Source of the DNA: DASQHY01 sp036390175
Lineage (GTDB): Bacteria > Acidobacteriota > Terriglobia > Acidiferrales > UBA7541
Assembly (NCBI GenBank): GCA_036390175.1
Contig: DASWCG010000247.1
Location: 1-20,952, forward strand
DNA length: 20,952 bases
Reading direction: 5' to 3'
Below the pieces are notes generated by a model, which saw only the letters and a list, made by a program, of their open reading frames with translations, was not told the origin of the DNA and made no database searches. Each line of letters starts with the position of its first letter. The stretch's first letter is position 1. Positions 1-6,896 of this stretch are shown here, piece after piece. Made by a program: the position numbers and the translations under genes.

Positions 1-1
1 C

Positions 2-475
2 GACGCCTCCAAGTACGGCGAATTTTCCCCCGCGCCCTATCTCGACGTCACCATTCCCAGCATCGCCGACGCCTCGCTCGCCCCCGCCGGCCAGCATGTC
101 ATGTCCGTGTGCATGCAGTACGCCCCGTTCAAGCTGAAGAACGGCGCCTGGCCCAGCCGGCGCCAAGCCCTCGCGGATACCGTCGTCAAAACGCTTTCCA
201 CCTACGCGCCCAATCTTCCGGAGCTGGTTCTCGCCGTTCAGGTCATCACTCCGCACGACCTCGAAGAAACTTACGGCCTCACGGGAGGCCACATCTTTCA
301 CGGCGAACTCGCCCTCGACCAGCTCTTCACCTTCCGCCCGCTGCTCGACTGGGCGCGCTACCGCACTCCCATCCGCGGCCTCTATCTCTGCGGCTCGGGC
401 ACGCATCCCGGCAACGGCCTCACCGGCGCTTCCGGCGCCAACGCCGCCCGCGAAATCATCCACGACCTCCGCTAG
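2..475 (+). CDS. FAD-dependent oxidoreductase, phytoene desaturase/PYROXD2-like (C-terminal part)
   Basis: This is the 3' part of a gene whose start lies left of the window. The frame is open from base 2 and ends with TAG at 473-475, giving about 157 residues. The sequence matches the C-terminal region of phytoene-desaturase-like amine oxidases of the PYROXD2 type. Telling motifs are TIPSIADASLAP early on, GLTGGHIFHGELALDQLF in the middle, and GLYLCGSGTHPGNGLTGASG near the end. In this family the last motif helps bind FAD. Members oxidise carotenoid-like or unknown hydrophobic substrates, and the real substrate here cannot be told. The FAD-binding Rossmann domain would lie upstream of the window. 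The gene converges on the minus-strand gene ending at 522, with 46 bases between them and no clear terminator. Confidence 0.88.
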   Translation, partial: DASKYGEFSPAPYLDVTIPSIADASLAPAGQHVMSVCMQYAPFKLKNGAWPSRRQALADTVVKTLSTYAPNLPELVLAVQVITPHDLEETYGLTGGHIFHGELALDQLFTFRPLLDWARYRTPIRGLYLCGSGTHPGNGLTGASGANAAREIIHDLR

Positions 476-521
476 CGTATGTAGCGCCCGCTTTCGAATT
501 AGTTTTGGTTTGCGCCTTGCT

Positions 522-2033
522 TCACTTCACTGTTGTGGTGAAGACCTCCTCCATGATGCCGCGGCCGCGCCCGCAGGTCGGGTCGCCGGCCCGCTCCGTG
601 TTGCGCCGGCTGTCCGTCCAGATGGGGTGCACCACGCCGCCGAACGCCGCGACGCCCTCGTAGTCGCCTTGCTGGTTGCCGTAGTTGATGCTAGGGCAGG
701 GGAAGATGCCGCCGCAGTCGTGCTCGTTCGACTTCGCGTCGGTCACGCGGAGGCTCGGGCCGAAGGTCACGCCGTCGCCTTGCGACAGGAAGATGTCGGT
801 CTCGAACTTCTTGCCGGTGCTGTCGTTGCGCGTGTCGTAGAACGAGACATTGACCGCGCCGGTCACCGGGTCGGTGGCGAGCCACTGGTTGAAACGATCC
901 ACTCCGCCCAGCGACTCCGCGACCCTGCTCCGCGGCGACCACGTTGCGCCCTGGTCGTCGGATACGCTGGCGTAGATGTCGGTGTCCAGACCATCCGGCG
1001 TCAGGTCCATCCAGGCGCAGCTGATGCGGCCCCGTTGCGAGCCCATGGAGCGGTCCGCATCGCAGGCCGGATACACCAGCGCGCGGCGGCTGAACTCCGC
1101 CGGAATGCCGATGTCGAAGGGGATGCGCTTCGCCGCGATCACCACCGGCGTGCCCCAGGTGACGCCGCCGTCGAAGGATGAATTGAAGGTGATCGTGTTG
1201 GCCGCGATGTCGTTCCAGGCGGCGTACACCTGCCCCTGCGGCCCGGTGGTGACGGTCACGCCGATCGCGTTGCCGGGCCCGCTCGGGTTGTCGATGCGCG
1301 TGGTGGTAAAGCTGAGGCCGTCGCGCGAACGCGCCAGACGTATCCCGCCGCTCGAGGAGCCGCCCACCGCCGCGTCCCAGCCAATGTACACGCTGTCACG
1401 GAAGGGGCTGACCGCGTTCTGGTCCGCGGTGATCATCGGCTTGTCGTTGAAGTGGTTTTCGCCGCTGTTGAACTCGAAGAAGGTCACCTGCGGCCAGGTC
1501 TTGCCGCCGTCGGTCGAGCGCGCCACCGCCATCTCCGTGCCGTTGATGCTCACGCCGTTCGAGGGCGTGTTGAAGGCGGCGCCGAAGAACACGACGATGT
1601 AGCCGTAGAAAGCGTTGTTAGAGCTGTCGAAGGCCAGCGTCGGGTCGGAGCCGAAGTCGGTGCCGTTGGTTCCGATGGCCGGGGGGAGCGGCAGGTCCAC
1701 CCCGCCCCACGACGCTCCGTCGTCGCCGGAGAAGTAGCCTCGCATGGGCAGCCGGAAGATCTCGTTGGAGCCGGCGGCCAGTTGCTTCGGCCGATTCGGG
1801 TTGATGGCGATGAAGGTCTCGCTCTGCGGGCCGCATTCATTGGAAACATCCACGTTGGCGCCCACTGCCGAGGAAAGGGTCGGACCCCCGCCCGGCAAGC
1901 TGCCGTTTTGCGCCAGGATCTGAAACTTGGCCCACCAAGTGGGATTATGAGTGGCTTTGTTTTGCGCCGAGGCCGGGAAAGTGCTGAACAGAAAAGAGGC
2001 GCCTAGAAAAGCGATGCGCATGCAGATTTTCAT
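522..2033 (-). CDS. Secreted sialidase-like (Asp-box/BNR repeat) protein
   Basis: This 503-aa protein has a Sec signal peptide (charged start, hydrophobic core to about residue 19, likely cleavage after Ala23 in FPASAQ), so it is probably exported. Four Asp-box (BNR) motifs of the form S-x-D-x-G-x-T/S-W are visible near residues 102-109, 173-180, 286-293 and 358-365. Such motifs mark sialidase-like beta-propellers. Other propeller-like elements include VYAAWNDI, SFYDTRND and HPIWTDSRR. Asp-boxes are structural, and I did not identify the arginine triad and Tyr/Glu nucleophile of true sialidases, so enzymatic activity is unproven. Cysteines at about 324, 339, 440, 446 and 487 could form disulfides after export. 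The start is supported by AAGGAG seven bases upstream of ATG. It is divergently transcribed from the kinase gene. Confidence 0.85.
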   Translation of the reverse strand: MKICMRIAFLGASFLFSTFPASAQNKATHNPTWWAKFQILAQNGSLPGGGPTLSSAVGANVDVSNECGPQSETFIAINPNRPKQLAAGSNEIFRLPMRGYFSGDDGASWGGVDLPLPPAIGTNGTDFGSDPTLAFDSSNNAFYGYIVVFFGAAFNTPSNGVSINGTEMAVARSTDGGKTWPQVTFFEFNSGENHFNDKPMITADQNAVSPFRDSVYIGWDAAVGGSSSGGIRLARSRDGLSFTTTRIDNPSGPGNAIGVTVTTGPQGQVYAAWNDIAANTITFNSSFDGGVTWGTPVVIAAKRIPFDIGIPAEFSRRALVYPACDADRSMGSQRGRISCAWMDLTPDGLDTDIYASVSDDQGATWSPRSRVAESLGGVDRFNQWLATDPVTGAVNVSFYDTRNDSTGKKFETDIFLSQGDGVTFGPSLRVTDAKSNEHDCGGIFPCPSINYGNQQGDYEGVAAFGGVVHPIWTDSRRNTERAGDPTCGRGRGIMEEVFTTTVK

Positions 2034-2131
2034 AAACGGTCTCCTTGGAAACCTGAAGTCAGTTTGCGGGGCACAGCCTTCTTACAGCTATTTGGCTGGT
2101 CGAGTCAAGCGGAGGCCCGGGAGTACAGCAC

Positions 2132-2176
2132 TTGACCTCTCGCTCGTTGACTTGCCGAGTACGCCGCGTCTAATAT
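2132..2176 (+). promoter_or_regulatory. Candidate sigma-70 promoter of the kinase gene
   Basis: TTGACT (2147-2152) is followed after 18 bases by TAATAT (2171-2176), a fair -35/-10 pair 24 bases upstream of the kinase ATG. A second TTGACC lies at 2132-2137. Transcription would start near 2183, leaving a very short leader with no obvious Shine-Dalgarno sequence. The 167-base gap 2034-2200 also has to hold the divergent promoter of the Asp-box gene, which I could not pinpoint. Confidence 0.45.
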
Positions 2177-2200
2177 GCAGCACAGAATTTCACTCCGTAG

Positions 2201-5140
2201 ATGATTGGCGAAACCATCTCTCACTACCGCGTCCTCGAGAAGCTCGGCGGCGGAGGCATGGGTGTTGTCTATAAGGCCGAAGACACGCGCCTCCACCGCT
2301 TTGTGGCTCTCAAATTTCTCCCCGACGACGTGGCCCGTGATCCTCAGGCGCTGAGCCGGTTTCAGCGCGAAGCGCAAGCGGCATCCGCGCTGAATCATCC
2401 CAACATCTGCACCATTCACGACATCGGCGAGCAGGATGGGCACGCGTTCATCGCCATGGAATTCCTGGAGGGCGCGACGCTGAAGCACCGCATCGCCGGC
2501 CGCCCTCTCGACACAGAAGATCTCCTTTCCATCGCCGTCGAAGTCGCCGACGCCCTCGACGCCGCCCATGCCCAGGGCATTGTTCATCGCGACATCAAGC
2601 CCGCCAACATCTTCGTCACCAAGCGCGGGCACGCCAAGGTTCTCGATTTCGGCCTGGCCAAAGTCGTGCTCTTCAGCAATTTGACCGGGGCCACCGCGGC
2701 AACGCTGGACGCCGATGCCGCCGCTCGCTCCGAACACCTTACCAGCCCGGGAACGACTCTCGGCACCGTCGCCTATATGTCCCCGGAGCAAGTTCGCGGC
2801 AAAGACCTCGATGCCCGTACCGATCTATTTTCCTTCGGTGTTCTTCTCTACGAGATGGCCACGGGAACCTTGCCGTTCCGCGGCGAAAGTTCCGGTGTGA
2901 TCTTCGACGGCATCCTGAACCGCGCGCCGCTGTCGCCGCTGCGCCTCAATCCCGACCTGCCTCCGAAGCTCGAAGACATCATCTTCAAAGCCATTGAGAA
3001 AGACCGCAACCTCCGTTACCAGCACGCCGCCGACCTTCGTGCCGACCTGCAGCGCCTCAAGCGTGACACCGATTCCGGCCGCACCGCTCAACACAGTGTG
3101 CCCGCAGAAGCTGCCGCCTCATCCGCGGCGGCGCCAGTTTCGGCGTCGTCAAGAGCGTCCATAAGCCAACCTGCAACATCTTCCGCGGTCGCCGCCCCCT
3201 CCACCAAGCGCTTCGCGCGCGATTGGAGATTCCTTGTGATGGCTGCCGTGCTTCTAGCGGTCCTTGCCGCCGGCACTCTCTACTGGCGTTCCACGAAAGT
3301 CCACGCCCTCACCGAAAAAGACAGCATCGTCCTCGCTGATTTCGTCAACACCACCGGCGATGCCGTCTTCGACGACACCCTCAAGCAGGCCCTGGCCGTC
3401 AAGTTGGAGGAATCGCCCTTCCTGAATGTCGTACCGGAACAGCGTGTGCGCGAGACGCTGCGGCTGATGAGCCGCTCTCCCGACGAGCGCTTGAGCCCGC
3501 CGGTCGCCCGCGAGGTCTGCCAGCGGCAGAGCGTTAAAGCCATGATCGCCGGCGAGATCGCTCCGCTGGGCGCCGACTACGTCATCACCGTGAAGGCCAC
3601 TGTTTGCCAGACCGGGGATTCCCTGGCGCAGGAGCAGGTAGAAGCAACCAGCAAAGAGCGCGTGCTTGGCGCGCTGGGAGAGGCGGCATCAAAGCTGCGC
3701 GCCAAGTTAGGTGAATCGATCGGCTCGGTGCAGAAATTCGATGTGCCTATCGAGCAGGCCACCACCAGTTCGCTGGAGGCCTTCAAGGCTTACACACTGG
3801 GCAATCAGGAGCGCGCCCGCGGCCGCGAAACCGAGGCCCTCCCGCTCTTCAAGCATGCCATTGAACTGGACCCGAACTTCGCCATGGCCTACGGCACGCT
3901 GGCCACTGCCTACGGCAACCTCGGCCAGACCGACCTGACCATCGAATACACGGCAAAAGCTTTTGCACTGCGCGAACGCGTCAGCGAGCCGGAGAAGTTT
4001 TATCTCACCTCGCACTACTACGAATTTGTAACTGGGGAGGCGGACAAGGCCATTGAGGCTTACCAGCTCTGGAAACAAACCTATCCGCGCGATTGGACCC
4101 CCTGGAACAACCTGGCGCTCAAGTACTCCGAACTCGGCATGTATGACAAGGCGCTGCTGGAAGGCCTCGGAGCCTTGCGCTTGAATCCCGACCATTCCTT
4201 CCCCTATATCAACGCCGCTTTCCCCTATCAGGCGCTCAACCGCTTCGAGGAAGCCAAGGCACTTGCCAAAAAGCGCCTCGCCGTGGCGCCCGATTTTCCG
4301 ACGTTGCACTTCGTGTTGTACCAGATCGCGTTCGCCCAGGGCGATTCCGAGGGCATGCAGGAGCAGGTGCGGTGGTCAGCCGGCAAGCCCAGCGAACACT
4401 GGATGAATCGCTTCCAGGCTCAGGCAGCAGCATACGCTGGACAGCTCCAGAAATCCCGCCAGTTTTGCCGCCAATCCGTGGAACTGGCGCAGCGGCAACA
4501 TCTCGTGGAACCTGCCGGACTCACGGCTGCTTTGGAAGCGCTCACAGAAGCGCAGTTCGGCAACGCCGGCCGAGCGCGCCAACGGGCCCGCGAGGCGCTG
4601 GGGATGGCGCGCGGGGCTTCCACCTACGGCGTCGCAGGGGAGGCATTGGCATTTTCTGGGGATTTCCGCAAGGCACAAGCGGTCGCAGATGAACTTGCCC
4701 GGCGCTTCCCGAACGACACCTTGGTCCGGTCGCTCTCGATACCCGTTATTCGCGCGGCGATCCAGGTCGAGCGCGGGGATCCCCGCGCGGCCATCGAGTC
4801 GTTGCGCCAGGTCGTGCCGTACGACATGGGGTCAGGAGGCCCGAGGCCGGTGATCGGGCCCTACAGCCCCATCTACGTTCGCGGATTGGCTTACCTGCGC
4901 GCCGGGCGAGGGCCGGAGGCTGCGGTGGAATTTCAAAAGATTGTGGACCATTCCGGCGTGTATTCCGTTTCGCCGCTTCGCGCGCTGGCTGTTTTAGGTC
5001 TGGCCCGCGCATACGCGCTCGCCGGCGACACGGCTGCCGCCCGCAAGTCCTACCAGGATTTTCTCGCGCTTTGGAAAGACGCCGACCCCGATATCCCCAT
5101 CCTCCGCCAAGCCAATGCCGAATACTCTAAGCTGCCGTAG
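2201..5140 (+). CDS. Membrane Ser/Thr protein kinase with C-terminal TPR region
   Basis: The 979-aa protein has a complete Hanks-type kinase domain at its N terminus. Visible elements are the glycine loop LGGGGMG (about 15-21), VALK with Lys38, a C-helix Glu near 57, HRDIKPAN (129-136, catalytic Asp131), DFG (149-151) and GTVAYMSPE (188-196). A low-complexity Ala/Ser/Pro linker (about 300-335) leads to one membrane helix (about 343-362). The extracytoplasmic part begins with a domain around IVLADFVNTTGDAVFDDTL, then TPR-like helix pairs from about residue 520 to the end. Kinase inside and TPR outside suggests a sensor or scaffold, and this layout is very common in Acidobacteriota. No target is apparent. 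ATG at 2201 is preferred because MIGETISHYRVLEKL is the usual family start, although it lacks a good ribosome site. The last 63 bases recur at 8177-8239. Confidence 0.93.
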   Translation: MIGETISHYRVLEKLGGGGMGVVYKAEDTRLHRFVALKFLPDDVARDPQALSRFQREAQAASALNHPNICTIHDIGEQDGHAFIAMEFLEGATLKHRIAGRPLDTEDLLSIAVEVADALDAAHAQGIVHRDIKPANIFVTKRGHAKVLDFGLAKVVLFSNLTGATAATLDADAAARSEHLTSPGTTLGTVAYMSPEQVRGKDLDARTDLFSFGVLLYEMATGTLPFRGESSGVIFDGILNRAPLSPLRLNPDLPPKLEDIIFKAIEKDRNLRYQHAADLRADLQRLKRDTDSGRTAQHSVPAEAAASSAAAPVSASSRASISQPATSSAVAAPSTKRFARDWRFLVMAAVLLAVLAAGTLYWRSTKVHALTEKDSIVLADFVNTTGDAVFDDTLKQALAVKLEESPFLNVVPEQRVRETLRLMSRSPDERLSPPVAREVCQRQSVKAMIAGEIAPLGADYVITVKATVCQTGDSLAQEQVEATSKERVLGALGEAASKLRAKLGESIGSVQKFDVPIEQATTSSLEAFKAYTLGNQERARGRETEALPLFKHAIELDPNFAMAYGTLATAYGNLGQTDLTIEYTAKAFALRERVSEPEKFYLTSHYYEFVTGEADKAIEAYQLWKQTYPRDWTPWNNLALKYSELGMYDKALLEGLGALRLNPDHSFPYINAAFPYQALNRFEEAKALAKKRLAVAPDFPTLHFVLYQIAFAQGDSEGMQEQVRWSAGKPSEHWMNRFQAQAAAYAGQLQKSRQFCRQSVELAQRQHLVEPAGLTAALEALTEAQFGNAGRARQRAREALGMARGASTYGVAGEALAFSGDFRKAQAVADELARRFPNDTLVRSLSIPVIRAAIQVERGDPRAAIESLRQVVPYDMGSGGPRPVIGPYSPIYVRGLAYLRAGRGPEAAVEFQKIVDHSGVYSVSPLRALAVLGLARAYALAGDTAAARKSYQDFLALWKDADPDIPILRQANAEYSKLP

Positions 5141-5362
5141 GAGAAGGGTTTGCTAAGGCCGCCCTCTCATTTAGAGGCTTGACAACTCATTTCGATTGGG
5201 ACAGAATCCGCAGCATCGGGCTTTGAGAGAGCAGTTCTGAGGATTCGAAAAGCCCGCACACTCCTGGCCAAAACCGAAATTCAGCTCTCCCGGAAGTCAG
5301 CCCAAATCTCGTCAGAGGGCCGGGAACAATACGATTGGTTGGTGGATCACGGGGAAACCGAC
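5141..5362 (+). promoter_or_regulatory. Leader region with candidate promoter of the small-peptide/radical SAM cassette
   Basis: This 222-base gap contains no convincing gene. TTGACA (5179-5184) is followed after 17 bases by CAGAAT (5202-5207), a plausible sigma-70 promoter with a perfect -35 and a 4/6 -10. Just before it, a weak hairpin built on CCTCT/AGAGG (about 5164-5177) may end kinase transcription, but no T-run follows. The stretch cttgacaac...tcattt also occurs downstream of the duplicated kinase tail near 8289-8309. Confidence 0.4.
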
Positions 5363-5659
5363 ATGGCTCAGATTTCCGTTCCACGCGGTTTGGAACAACT
5401 CAACGCTTTAGCAGAACACTCTCGTACAAACCGTGTTGAGGCAGAACAAAATCTTACAAATTTTCGCGTGCTCGTCGACCTGCTGGGCCGCAACCTGCTG
5501 GAGTTGGAGGGCGCCAGGGTCTATTTCGTAGCGGTAGAGCCAGCTCCGGATGGCGAATACCAGTTGCAAAGGTCGGGAAAGGTCCTGGTGAAGTCGGGCA
5601 AGGCCACAGAGGTCGTAGGCAAGGCGGATACTGTAGTAAGTGGCGATCCGACGGCATGA
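5363..5659 (+). CDS. Candidate RiPP precursor-like small protein A (98 aa)
   Basis: The family is not recognised. ATG at 5363 is chosen over an in-frame upstream start at 5339 because GGGGA lies seven bases before it and the product then begins MAQ, like its two paralogues downstream. The 98-aa product shares with them an N-terminal PRGLE-LNALAE block, VLVDL and LLELEG in the middle, and a C-terminal half reading GEYQLQRSGK, VKSGK and VGKADTVV. It differs by an extra stretch of about nine residues near 23-34 and by VYFVAVEPAP where the others have AWVVTVELAR. It has no cysteine, signal peptide or membrane helix. Position ahead of a radical SAM gene suggests a substrate peptide, with a leader-like N-terminal half and a core-like C-terminal half. 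This role is inferred. Confidence 0.7.
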   Translation: MAQISVPRGLEQLNALAEHSRTNRVEAEQNLTNFRVLVDLLGRNLLELEGARVYFVAVEPAPDGEYQLQRSGKVLVKSGKATEVVGKADTVVSGDPTA

Positions 5660-5715
5660 AGGCAACAGAAAGCCCAACTCTGTGGTTGAGACGATTGTCG
5701 TGAACAAGAGGCCTT

Positions 5716-6111
5716 ATGAAATACTCTCGCCGAGCGGTCATCGAAAGTGCGCTCTTGAGCGCGCTAGCAGCTGCGACTCCGAAGTCGCTCTTCAGCGCCG
5801 CGCAGCGTTCAATTCCAGCGAAGGCTCGCTTTCTTATTGTCAGCTTGCGAGATGGCCGGAGGCTTGCCATTGATCGCTGGAATGAGAACAAGGCCTTTCT
5901 GTTGACCAGAAAGCCCGCACCCAACGGCGAATACCGGCTCTCGAAATCCGGCATTCTGGAAGTGCATGACGGAATACTCCGTTCCCTTAAGGAACGAGGT
6001 GAGTGCACAGGATACAGGCTCTCGCAAGAGGGGGAGTCTGTCGTTGTTACCGGTGAAGAAGGCCCGGTTATGCGAATTCGGGTCACAGCGATGAAGCTGC
6101 CGCGCCCCTGA
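5716..6111 (+). CDS. Putative exported relative of the small-peptide family (131 aa)
   Basis: The function is not recognised. The N terminus has an SRR pair followed by a moderately hydrophobic stretch rich in Ala and Leu (about residues 8-20), which resembles a weak Sec or Tat-like signal. The middle carries AFLLTRKPAPNGEYRLSKSG, which lines up with YFVAVEPAPDGEYQLQRSG of small protein A. The YRLS-x-x-G element then recurs as GYRLSQEG, so the protein may hold two copies of the motif. AGAGG precedes the ATG by a few bases. The TGA stop at 6109-6111 is in frame with a decayed tail of the small-protein family (6115-6192), separated by one codon. The gene may therefore have been longer or may be a recombination product. 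It could be a second substrate, an exported partner, or a decaying paralogue. Confidence 0.55.
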   Translation: MKYSRRAVIESALLSALAAATPKSLFSAAQRSIPAKARFLIVSLRDGRRLAIDRWNENKAFLLTRKPAPNGEYRLSKSGILEVHDGILRSLKERGECTGYRLSQEGESVVVTGEEGPVMRIRVTAMKLPRP

Positions 6112-6114
6112 TTG

Positions 6115-6192
6115 GTGATGGGCAAGCCTGATACTGTAGTGGTTGCCCATCCGACTGGGTGGTCGAGGGACAAGCAACCACACTGTTGGTGA
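6115..6192 (+). pseudogene. Decayed 3' end of a small-peptide gene copy
   Basis: Read in frame from 6115, the bases give VMGKPDTVVVAHPTGW and then ten more residues to a TGA at 6190-6192. The first part matches the C terminus of the 89-aa protein at 6525 (VMGKPDTVVIGDTIG). Where the intact copies stop after the final Gly, this one has TGG. The following bases, including GACAAGCAA and GTTGGTGAAGGGAGTTCGAC, match the spacer between the copies at 6205 and 6525. It is the tail and downstream spacer of a lost repeat unit, with its 5' part missing or replaced by the 131-aa gene. Confidence 0.7.
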
Positions 6193-6204
6193 AGGGAGTT
6201 CGAC

Positions 6205-6474
6205 ATGGCTCAGAATGTGAATCCACGCGGGTTGGAGGAACTCAACGCGCTTGTGGAACGCAGCCGCACACGTGATCGCGTGCTGGTGGACTTGCGAGAG
6301 CGCGATTTTCTGTTGGAGTTAGAGGGCGACCGGGCCTGGGTCGTCACAGTTGAATTGGCTCGGGATGGCGAATACCAGTTGCAAAGGTCGGGAAAGCTGG
6401 TGGTGAAGTCGGGTAAATTCACAGACGTAATTGGCAGGCCGGATACTGTAGTAGTTGGCGATACGATTGGGTGA
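6205..6474 (+). CDS. Candidate RiPP precursor-like small protein C (89 aa)
   Basis: The family is not recognised. ATG at 6205 has AGGGAG six bases upstream, an excellent ribosome site that is repeated before the next copy. The protein has an N-terminal helical-looking, charged half (NPRGLEELNAL, then RVLVDLRERDFLLELEG) and a C-terminal half with AWVVTVELARDGEYQLQRSG, two further K-x-G steps and DTVV near the end. There is no cysteine. Aromatic residues are few (Phe35, Trp45, Tyr57, Phe72) and could be sites for radical chemistry, which is speculation. By reading, it differs from the copy at 6525 at four residues: Val/Ala17, Ile/Met76, Arg/Lys78 and Val/Ile84. It is the first of a tandem pair whose starts lie 320 bases apart. 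Confidence 0.75.
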   Translation: MAQNVNPRGLEELNALVERSRTRDRVLVDLRERDFLLELEGDRAWVVTVELARDGEYQLQRSGKLVVKSGKFTDVIGRPDTVVVGDTIG

Positions 6475-6524
6475 TCGGGGAGGGACAAGCAAGCAACGAC
6501 ACCGTTGGTGGAAGGGAGTTCGAC

Positions 6525-6794
6525 ATGGCTCAGAATGTGAATCCACGCGGGTTGGAGGAACTCAACGCGCTTGCGGAACGCAGCCGCACACGTGATCGCG
6601 TGCTGGTGGACTTGCGAGAGCGCGATTTTCTGTTGGAGTTAGAGGGCGACCGGGCCTGGGTCGTCACGGTTGAATTGGCTCGGGATGGCGAATACCAGTT
6701 GCAGAGGTCGGGAAAGCTGGTGGTGAAGTCGGGCAAATTCACCGACGTAATGGGCAAGCCGGATACTGTAGTGATTGGCGATACGATTGGGTAA
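6525..6794 (+). CDS. Candidate RiPP precursor-like small protein D (89 aa)
   Basis: This is a near-identical tandem copy of the gene at 6205, with the same 89-aa length and the same AGGGAG ribosome site six bases before ATG. An in-frame GTG at 6471 would add 18 residues, but they come from the duplicated spacer, so the later ATG is chosen. The product ends MGKPDTVVIGDTIG. Ala17 and Lys78 agree with protein A and the decayed copy, so D may be closer to the ancestral form than C. The radical SAM gene begins 102 bases downstream on the same strand. Co-transcription and a role as enzyme substrate are plausible. A small structural protein unrelated to the enzyme is the alternative. Confidence 0.75.
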   Translation: MAQNVNPRGLEELNALAERSRTRDRVLVDLRERDFLLELEGDRAWVVTVELARDGEYQLQRSGKLVVKSGKFTDVMGKPDTVVIGDTIG

Positions 6795-6896
6795 GACTTC
6801 CACAAAGTAGAGCTGTTTCTAGCTGCAGATAAGTGAAAAGCTGCTCTCCTGTAAGGCGCCAGACCGGTCGCAATTTAGCATGGAGGCAATTGCGCG

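Larger units (their letters stand above)
6205..6844 (+). repeat. Tandem duplication, unit about 320 bases
   Basis: Gene plus spacer is duplicated in tandem: 6205-6524 corresponds to 6525 onward, and the match is clear at least to the stop at 6794. The spacer element GAAGGGAGTTCGACATGGCT occurs before both ATGs (6191 and 6511). The fragment at 6115-6204 is the end of a third unit. High identity at synonymous sites suggests recent duplication or ongoing gene conversion. The right-hand boundary is approximate. Confidence 0.65.

Noticed and set aside
522..2033. True sialidase activity
   Set aside because: Asp-boxes are present, but the catalytic arginine triad and nucleophile could not be identified, so only a sialidase-like fold is claimed.
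6471..6524. Upstream GTG start extending small protein D by 18 residues
   Set aside because: These codons are the duplicated spacer. The ATG at 6525 has a strong ribosome site and gives the same length as copy C.
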